A DNA stretch of 10,199 nt from CAYVMN01 sp964452575 (lineage in GTDB: Bacteria > Desulfobacterota > DSM-4660 > Desulfatiglandales > Desulfatiglandaceae). Shown piece by piece: positions 6,781 through 10,199 of this stretch (positions are counted from its first letter, which is position 1; every line of letters starts with the position of its first letter). Where the stretch lies: NCBI GenBank assembly GCA_964452575.1, contig CAYVMN010000167.1, forward strand, positions 1-10,199, given 5' to 3'. Below the pieces are notes generated by a model. It was given only the letters and a program-made list of their open reading frames with translations, made no database searches and was not told the origin of the DNA. Position numbers and translations under genes: made by a program.

Positions 6781-7464
6781 TCACATTTTATCAATGTCGC
6801 CTCCTTCCAAAATGAGATCGTCCGTTGGACTCCATATTTTCCCTAGACTCTTTGTACTCACATGGGTGTACATTTCAGTTGTTTTGCTGCTGGTATGGCC
6901 TAATAACTCCTGGATGTATCTCAGATCTACGCCGGACTCTAAGAGATGAGTTGCAAAAATGAGCATTCTATCCCGATCGAGATGCGCCTGCTCCATGTGA
7001 GCCGTTTCCCCAAGCCTCAGACCACCGGAGTATATAGTCATCAGAACCGCTTTGTGCTTGATATTTGCTGTTCCGTTTATTATGCGGCTAACTTCTTCTT
7101 TGCTTAAGACTTCGGGAAGTTTTTTATCTTTTCTCGGCCTCTTGATCTCATACAGAAACTTTCTTTTCAGCATGCTGCCGTAGTAGAACTTGAGGGCGTT
7201 GACGGCCTGGTTCAGGGTGGAAGCTGCGCACTGCTTTTCTTCCGCGAGATAGAGGAGGTAATTCTTGAGGTCGTTCTCGATGATTTCAGGTGGGCTCTTA
7301 CCCGTATGATTGAGAAAATCCCTATTGAAATAGAGATAGGCTTTTACGATCTTGTAACTGTATTTTCTTGAGACCATCTCACGCCGGAGGTCTTCGAGAG
7401 GGTCATATGGGAAGGAAACAATGATATGACCGGGTAAATCATTTGAGATGCGGATTCTGGCCAT
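6781..7464 (-). pseudogene. Tyrosine recombinase of integron-integrase/XerA type with internal in-frame deletion
   Basis: The 227-residue reading frame has a complete N-terminal SAM-like core-binding domain (about 20-105, including STLNQAVNALKFYYG) and the start of the catalytic domain, with R150 in SGGLRLGE. After RMLIF (166-170) the sequence jumps directly to ATHLLESGVDLRY. In the family these are separated by roughly 80-90 residues carrying the beta-hairpin lysine and the HxLRH motif just before SFATHLLE. H190 (LLGHTSS) and the nucleophile Y199 (EMYTHVS) remain. The lost H-x-x-R makes DNA cleavage very unlikely, although DNA binding may persist. The ending GKIWSPTDDL matches the GxxSPLDxL tail shared by integron integrases and XerA-like enzymes. 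The gene is on the same strand as the cassettes it precedes. Whether the family is true IntI or XerA-like is unresolved. Confidence 0.8.
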
Positions 7465-7527
7465 CAGGCAACCCCAATCCTTTTTAGGGTTAAAGGGAGA
7501 GGAGATGGCAATATAATTTTTACGTAT

Positions 7528-7555
7528 AAAATACCATAATCGATGAAAATGTCAA
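7528..7555 (-). promoter_or_regulatory. Sigma-70-type promoter for the recombinase gene
   Basis: A perfect -35 TTGACA (7555-7550) lies 16 nt from a -10 of TATTTT (7533-7528), in an AT-rich stretch about 60 nt upstream of the recombinase start. Because the recombinase and cassettes share one strand, transcripts from here could also run into the cassette genes. No LexA-type operator is evident. Confidence 0.45.
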
Positions 7556-8019
7556 TTCTTTTTCAATACAGACAGGCCTTCCTTTGTCAAAATGGGTAAG
7601 CTTTCAGTGAACCCATTGTAGCCCTCTCTGAAAAAAATCAAGCATGGTTTTCGATCGGGTCTACTGGGAATAGGAATAGAGACCTGGGCCTGAGGCAAGA
7701 GGCATAAGGCCCAAGACTCAAGGTAAGGCATTCATCCAAATTAATTGGAGCTGTGCAGTTAGCTTTCAGCTATTAGCGGTTAGCTTTTGGATAAAACTGT
7801 TCAAAATCCTCTTTATCTCATTGACCTGCTGGTTGAGTTCTCTATATGAATGCTCATGGGAATGGAGGCTGCAGCCCTGAGTAGCTGAACTGTAAGTGCA
7901 AATCTCTCATTTCTGCCGCCTTCTAGTGCTAACGGCCAATTGCTAACGGCTAACCGCACAGTTCGAATTTATTGAGAAGATACCTTTTCGTTGAAAGGGT
8001 TTATATCAAAGCGAGGAGG
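7556..8019. other. Non-coding region between recombinase and small ORF
   Basis: No gene is supported here. It contains a 7-bp hairpin, AATGGGT/ACCCATT (7591-7597 and 7611-7617); another, TGGGCCT/AGGCCCA (7685-7691 and 7707-7713); the inverted-repeat element at 7739-7973; and a small hairpin, ACCTTTTC/GAAAGGGT (about 7982-8000). The first hairpin could weakly terminate minus-strand transcription (TTTTG follows), but the signal is poor. Confidence 0.5.
7739..7973. repeat. Inverted-repeat element with heptad-built arms (about 235 bp)
   Basis: The left arm (7739-7784) and the right arm (7973-7928, other strand) both read roughly AATWAATTSGARCTGTGC followed by GTTAGC and three 7-bp units of the type NNTTAGC. 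The units are TTTCAGC, TATTAGC, GGTTAGC on the left and CGTTAGC, AATTGGC, CGTTAGC on the right. The interior has no open reading frame. No clear target duplication flanks it. It looks like a non-autonomous palindromic repeat; a third copy of the arm is at 10141-10187. Confidence 0.6.
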
Positions 8020-8061
8020 ATGGGCATGATGAGGAGAATCAGATTAGGAAAATCGAGATGA
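8011..8061 (+). CDS. Possible 12-codon leader ORF
   Basis: A strong Shine-Dalgarno, AGGAGG (8014-8019), stands 6 nt before ATG 8026, which opens an 11-residue basic peptide (MMRRIRLGKSR) stopping at 8059-8061. The stop overlaps the ATG of the next small ORF (ATGA at 8058-8061), an arrangement typical of translational coupling. The listed span includes the ribosome binding site. It may instead be a chance ORF, or the frameshifted start of one longer small protein. Confidence 0.25.
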   Translation, partial: ARRMGMMRRIRLGKSR

Positions 8062-8177
8062 CCGCCAAGGACAACGCCAAGGTGATCTTTGAAATTGCCA
8101 CCGGGACACGAAAGTCGACCAAGACCATGCTCTTGAAACGCCTTCAAGAGGGTTGGTTGATAACCCACTACGAATAG
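8058..8177 (+). CDS. Small basic protein, 39 residues, unknown
   Basis: The ORF reads MTAKDNAKVIFEIATGTRKS, then TKTMLLKRLQEGWLITHYE, a plausible soluble alpha/beta composition. It lies 44 nt upstream of the hydrolase gene on the same strand. Its own ribosome binding site is poor, so it may rely on coupling to the short ORF before it. The same frame stays open and protein-like upstream to 7995 without a start codon. It could therefore be the tail of a larger gene truncated near the inverted-repeat element. I do not recognise a family. Confidence 0.35.
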   Translation: MTAKDNAKVIFEIATGTRKSTKTMLLKRLQEGWLITHYE

Positions 8178-8221
8178 CTCTCCCTGGTCTCAGGGGTATG
8201 AGAGAGATCGGAGGAATTTTT

Positions 8222-9058
8222 ATGTCCATCAGACTTCGATGGCTGGGTACTGCCTGTTTTGAGATCTGCCTCCCCGATGGAGAGACTCTCATTATCGACC
8301 CTTATATGGATGAATCCATCACGTGCCCTATTCGCTCAGAACAAGTGGAGAGGGCCGACCTCATCTGTATTAGCCATGGTCACTTTGACCATATCCTGGA
8401 TGTTGGGCGCCTTGCAAACCGCCTAGGCTCAGAGATCATTTGCAGCCGTGAGGTGGCAGAGAATATTGAGAGACGATTCGGCATCGGCCCACGGCAGATC
8501 CGGGCCGTGACAGCAGGCGAGGTATTGAGGCGGGGCCCTATCCAATTAGAGATAGTGAAGGCCATCCATATAGACAATCGGGTCTACTTCGCACAGCAGT
8601 TAGGGATTGAGCCTTCGGAGGCTATTTCCACCGAGGACATGGTGAGAAGGGTCTTCAATAGCATCCGGGATCAAGGGGCCAAGGAAAAACTGCTTGCCCA
8701 TATGGGAAAGTACCCGGCTGGGGAACAGCTGAACTACATCTTCCGGTTTCCCGGGAATCTGAGGCTCTACTTCTTCGGGTCCGTGCCTTCACCGGAGCTC
8801 TTTACGATTGCAGAGGAATCGCAGGCCCAAATCCTGGTTCTCCAGATTCTGAGGGGCATGGAAGAAGGGGCTGTGGAGGTGGCCATGCGCAGCGGGGCGA
8901 CGGTGGTCTTTCCATCTCACCACGACCCCTTCTTCCCTGGTCAAAAGGTGGCTGACATCCGGAAGGTCTGCTCCCTGTTTGAGAGCAAAAGGAACGTACG
9001 GCTCATCGAGATAGAGGCCGGCAAATGGTGTGAGATCGACCTGATTGTCAAGTTGTGA
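8222..9058 (+). CDS. MBL-fold metallo-hydrolase (UlaG/YtkL-like branch)
   Basis: The 278-residue protein has a metallo-beta-lactamase fold. WLGTACFEI (7-15) is the first strand pair, SHGHFDH (51-57) is the zinc-binding HxHxDH motif (H52, H54, D56, H57), H116 sits in VKAIHID, and the C-terminal histidines lie in PSHHDPFFPG (231-240). The segment that usually holds the bridging aspartate reads YFFGSVPSPE (183-192), with serine at that place, which may reduce it to one metal or change its chemistry. I start at ATG 8222 because GGAGG is 6 nt upstream and the fold begins there; an upstream frame start at 8153 adds 23 unmatched residues. The substrate is unknown, and it is presumably cytoplasmic since no signal peptide is seen. 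It converges with the DUF3047 gene across 29 bp. Confidence 0.85.
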   Translation: MSIRLRWLGTACFEICLPDGETLIIDPYMDESITCPIRSEQVERADLICISHGHFDHILDVGRLANRLGSEIICSREVAENIERRFGIGPRQIRAVTAGEVLRRGPIQLEIVKAIHIDNRVYFAQQLGIEPSEAISTEDMVRRVFNSIRDQGAKEKLLAHMGKYPAGEQLNYIFRFPGNLRLYFFGSVPSPELFTIAEESQAQILVLQILRGMEEGAVEVAMRSGATVVFPSHHDPFFPGQKVADIRKVCSLFESKRNVRLIEIEAGKWCEIDLIVKL

Positions 9059-9087
9059 GGTTCAGGGCCGAAACAAAAAACCCGCCC

Positions 9088-9747
9088 TCATTGCCTCTTG
9101 AACACGACATCCGCAAAAAAGCTCTCGCCCGAGGTATCGGTATGCTGGGAGTTTATCTGAATCCTGATGCCAGCGATCCTCGGAGGTTCGTCCCTGAAGA
9201 GCCTCTTGTAATCATCATAGGCATTCCTGGTTTCGCTGATCCATTTGCCGGTTTCGCCGACCCCTGAACGGACTACAATCGCCTTGATGGTCATAAAGGG
9301 GGGCGCCCACGCATCATCTATCAGACCCTGAGGCGCAGTTGTATCCCAGATATAAGCGATAACCTTTGAGTTGGAAAACGCGATAAAAAGCTGGGCTGCC
9401 TGGTCATCGGTCTTATGGCTTCTGAAATCCCCCCCTTCAGGCAATTTGGTCACTTTCCACTTCCAGGAAAGGACCGGATAGTGCTGAGGATTCACATCTA
9501 CAGATTTCTGAAACGAGAATGATGTATCCTGGCTCCTAAGGCGAAGGGCGCTTATATCGCCGTCCCTAATAACTGCAAAATCGGCCATACCGGATCTTTC
9601 TTTGAGCTCCCATCCCTCCGGGATACCATCCTCGTTGACACCCAAGGAGAAATCAGCTACCACCACGCCCTGGGAGGCCCAGGCGGCCGAAAGAGACAAT
9701 AGCAGTGTAGAAAATAAGAAACCCCGCATGAAATTCTGAAATGACAT
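9088..9747 (-). CDS. Exported DUF3047 family protein
   Basis: A 219-residue protein with an N-terminal signal peptide (about 1-25, MRGFLFSTLLLSLSAAWA, cut near ASQ). The mature part matches DUF3047: FSLGVNEDGIPEGWE near the start, SWKWKV (94-99), the DDQAAQLFIAF block (114-124), YIWD (132-135), and the late ETRNAYDDYKRLF (172-184) with the Q-x-x-x-DTSGES stretch. The family is predicted to adopt a beta-sandwich that may bind carbohydrate or another ligand outside the membrane; its function is undefined. A strong ribosome binding site (AAGGAGG, 6 nt before ATG 9747) supports the start. Expression appears controlled by the promoter and terminator-bearing leader directly upstream. Confidence 0.85.
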   Translation of the reverse strand: MSFQNFMRGFLFSTLLLSLSAAWASQGVVVADFSLGVNEDGIPEGWELKERSGMADFAVIRDGDISALRLRSQDTSFSFQKSVDVNPQHYPVLSWKWKVTKLPEGGDFRSHKTDDQAAQLFIAFSNSKVIAYIWDTTAPQGLIDDAWAPPFMTIKAIVVRSGVGETGKWISETRNAYDDYKRLFRDEPPRIAGIRIQINSQHTDTSGESFFADVVFKRQ

Positions 9748-9899
9748 GGATTGCCTCCTTCATATAGAAAAAAGCCCCGTCTGCTGTTCCACCAGACTAG
9801 GGCATAGATCTATCAACCCGACCAGAAATCTAAGTGGATAAGATGAGCACCTGGCTACGCATCCTCATGGAGCCAATAGGCCTCTGCTATTGTTGAGGC
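9748..9899 (-). ncRNA. Structured 5' leader, possible riboswitch or attenuator
   Basis: Starting near the predicted transcription start, the minus-strand RNA can form GCCTC/GAGGC (9899-9895 with 9884-9880) and a second hairpin, TGGCT/AGCCA closing CAT/ATG (within 9875-9852). A roughly 45-nt unstructured stretch follows, then the terminator at 9803-9768 and the ribosome binding site. I compared it by eye with c-di-GMP-I/cGAMP, TPP, fluoride, SAM, cobalamin and ZTP consensus features and could not assign it. It may be a new leader class, or simply a terminator protecting the gene from readthrough. Confidence 0.4.
9768..9803 (-). terminator. Intrinsic terminator in the leader of the DUF3047 gene
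   Basis: On the minus strand, GCCCTAGTCTG (9803-9793) pairs with CAGACGGGGC (9783-9774) around a 9-nt loop and is followed at once by six T (9773-9768). It ends about 20 nt before the start codon and upstream of the ribosome binding site, the position of a transcription attenuator. Confidence 0.7.
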
Positions 9900-9902
9900 G
9901 GT

Positions 9903-9931
9903 AATATAAGGAGATCACGGTGCCATGTCAA
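9903..9931 (-). promoter_or_regulatory. Sigma-70-type promoter for the DUF3047 leader
   Basis: A perfect -35 TTGACA (9931-9926) and a -10 TATATT (9908-9903) are separated by exactly 17 nt, pointing at the DUF3047 gene. The transcription start would fall near 9895-9899, right at the first leader hairpin. Confidence 0.6.
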
Positions 9932-10020
9932 GCTCAAAGGGAAGACAAAAAGCTACAATGACAAGAAGGTACCGGCTGAGTTGGGCCTTACCGAGCCTCG
10001 GCCCGGGTCAGGCCTCACCC

Positions 10021-10050
10021 TTGACTAGATTGCTTGATTTCTCCTATACT
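10021..10050 (+). promoter_or_regulatory. Possible plus-strand sigma-70 promoter
   Basis: TTGACT (10021-10026) and TATACT (10045-10050) are separated by 18 nt. It points away from the DUF3047 promoter, towards the right edge. The next gene is not in view, so the target is unknown. Confidence 0.35.
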
Positions 10051-10140
10051 GCCTCCCCTAAGAGGGTCGCATATGGTCCGTTGTAGCCTGAATAGGGCTG
10101 ATCAGGCCTTATCAGGGGAAGCAATAAAAGGCCAAGCTTT

Positions 10141-10187
10141 TTCGACCTGTGCGGTTAGCCATTAGCCGTTAGCCATTAGCGGTTAGC
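10141..10187 (+). repeat. Third copy of the heptad repeat arm
   Basis: TTCGACCTGTGCG is followed by GTTAGC and four 7-bp units (CATTAGC, CGTTAGC, CATTAGC, GGTTAGC). The lead-in TTCGAxCTGTGC matches the right arm of the element at 7739-7973, which has three units. A partner arm, if present, would lie beyond the window. Confidence 0.6.
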
Positions 10188-10199
10188 ATTAAAAGGCGG

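Larger units (their letters stand above)
9932..10199. other. Non-coding right end
   Basis: No gene is supported. It contains a possible plus-strand promoter, a near-palindrome of CCTGAATAGG with CCTTATCAGG (about 10088-10117), an AAAAG...GCTTTTT stretch (about 10127-10142) and the third heptad repeat. A small RNA between promoter and T-run is possible but weakly supported. Confidence 0.4.

Noticed and set aside
7545..7580. LexA operator at the recombinase promoter
   Set aside because: Only CTGT-like half sites near the -35 are present; no spaced palindrome of the expected form.
7739..7973. Heptad repeats considered as attC sites or a CRISPR array
   Set aside because: GCTAAC and GTTAGC resemble attC cores, but the units are only 7 bp and have no attC stem or spacers. 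They are far too short and contiguous for CRISPR.
9804..9899. c-di-GMP-I or cGAMP riboswitch in the DUF3047 leader
   Set aside because: A GATGCGTAGCC stretch faintly recalls the GACGCAAAGCC core, but the GNRA loop, its receptor and the paired helices could not be matched.

Overview
The window reads as an accessory region of a bacterial chromosome. Gene families such as DUF3047, an XerA/integron-type tyrosine recombinase and a lipoate-ligase-like protein suggest a Desulfobacterota-type (former Deltaproteobacteria) host. That placement is inference only; no marker gene is present.

Layout: (1) 46-1215, plus strand, a lipoate/biotin-ligase-family gene. (2) 1216-1326, an internal scrap of a dipeptide-type ABC transporter permease gene. 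It has lost its 5' part and is cut exactly where an integron attC site begins. (3) 1327-6702, a run of four integron-type gene cassettes, all read on the minus strand and each ending in an attC-like site (1327-1392, 2839-2910, 3846-3925, 5734-5804). Counted from the integrase side, they carry: A, a small exported protein of unknown function, with a 274-bp MITE-like insertion flanked by a perfect 10-bp target duplication; B, a full-length Tat-exported GH5 glycoside hydrolase; C, a DUF5677-like protein; D, a translationally coupled pair, a three-helix membrane protein and an exported carboxypeptidase-regulatory-like protein. (4) 6781-7464, minus strand, a tyrosine recombinase of the integron-integrase/XerA type. 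An in-frame internal deletion has removed the HxxR active-site block, and the gene points the same way as the cassettes (a 'reverse' arrangement). (5) 7465-8057, mostly non-coding: the integrase promoter and a 235-bp inverted-repeat element whose arms are built of GTTAGC-type heptads. (6) 8058-9058, plus strand, a tiny ORF followed by an MBL-fold hydrolase gene. (7) 9088-9747, minus strand, an exported DUF3047 protein. It has a near-consensus promoter and a roughly 150-nt structured leader that ends in an intrinsic terminator just before the ribosome binding site. (8) 9932-10199, non-coding, with a possible plus-strand promoter and a third copy of the heptad repeat at the edge.

Most of the window is best understood as a small, probably frozen cassette array. 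The attC sites are intact or nearly so, but the adjacent recombinase lacks essential catalytic residues. The array's far end is joined to transporter DNA at the exact nucleotide where attC crossover is expected. The cassette cargo is mostly exported or membrane proteins, and one cassette carries an unusually large gene, a complete secreted glycoside hydrolase. The flanking genes (ligase, MBL hydrolase, DUF3047) show no functional link to the array.
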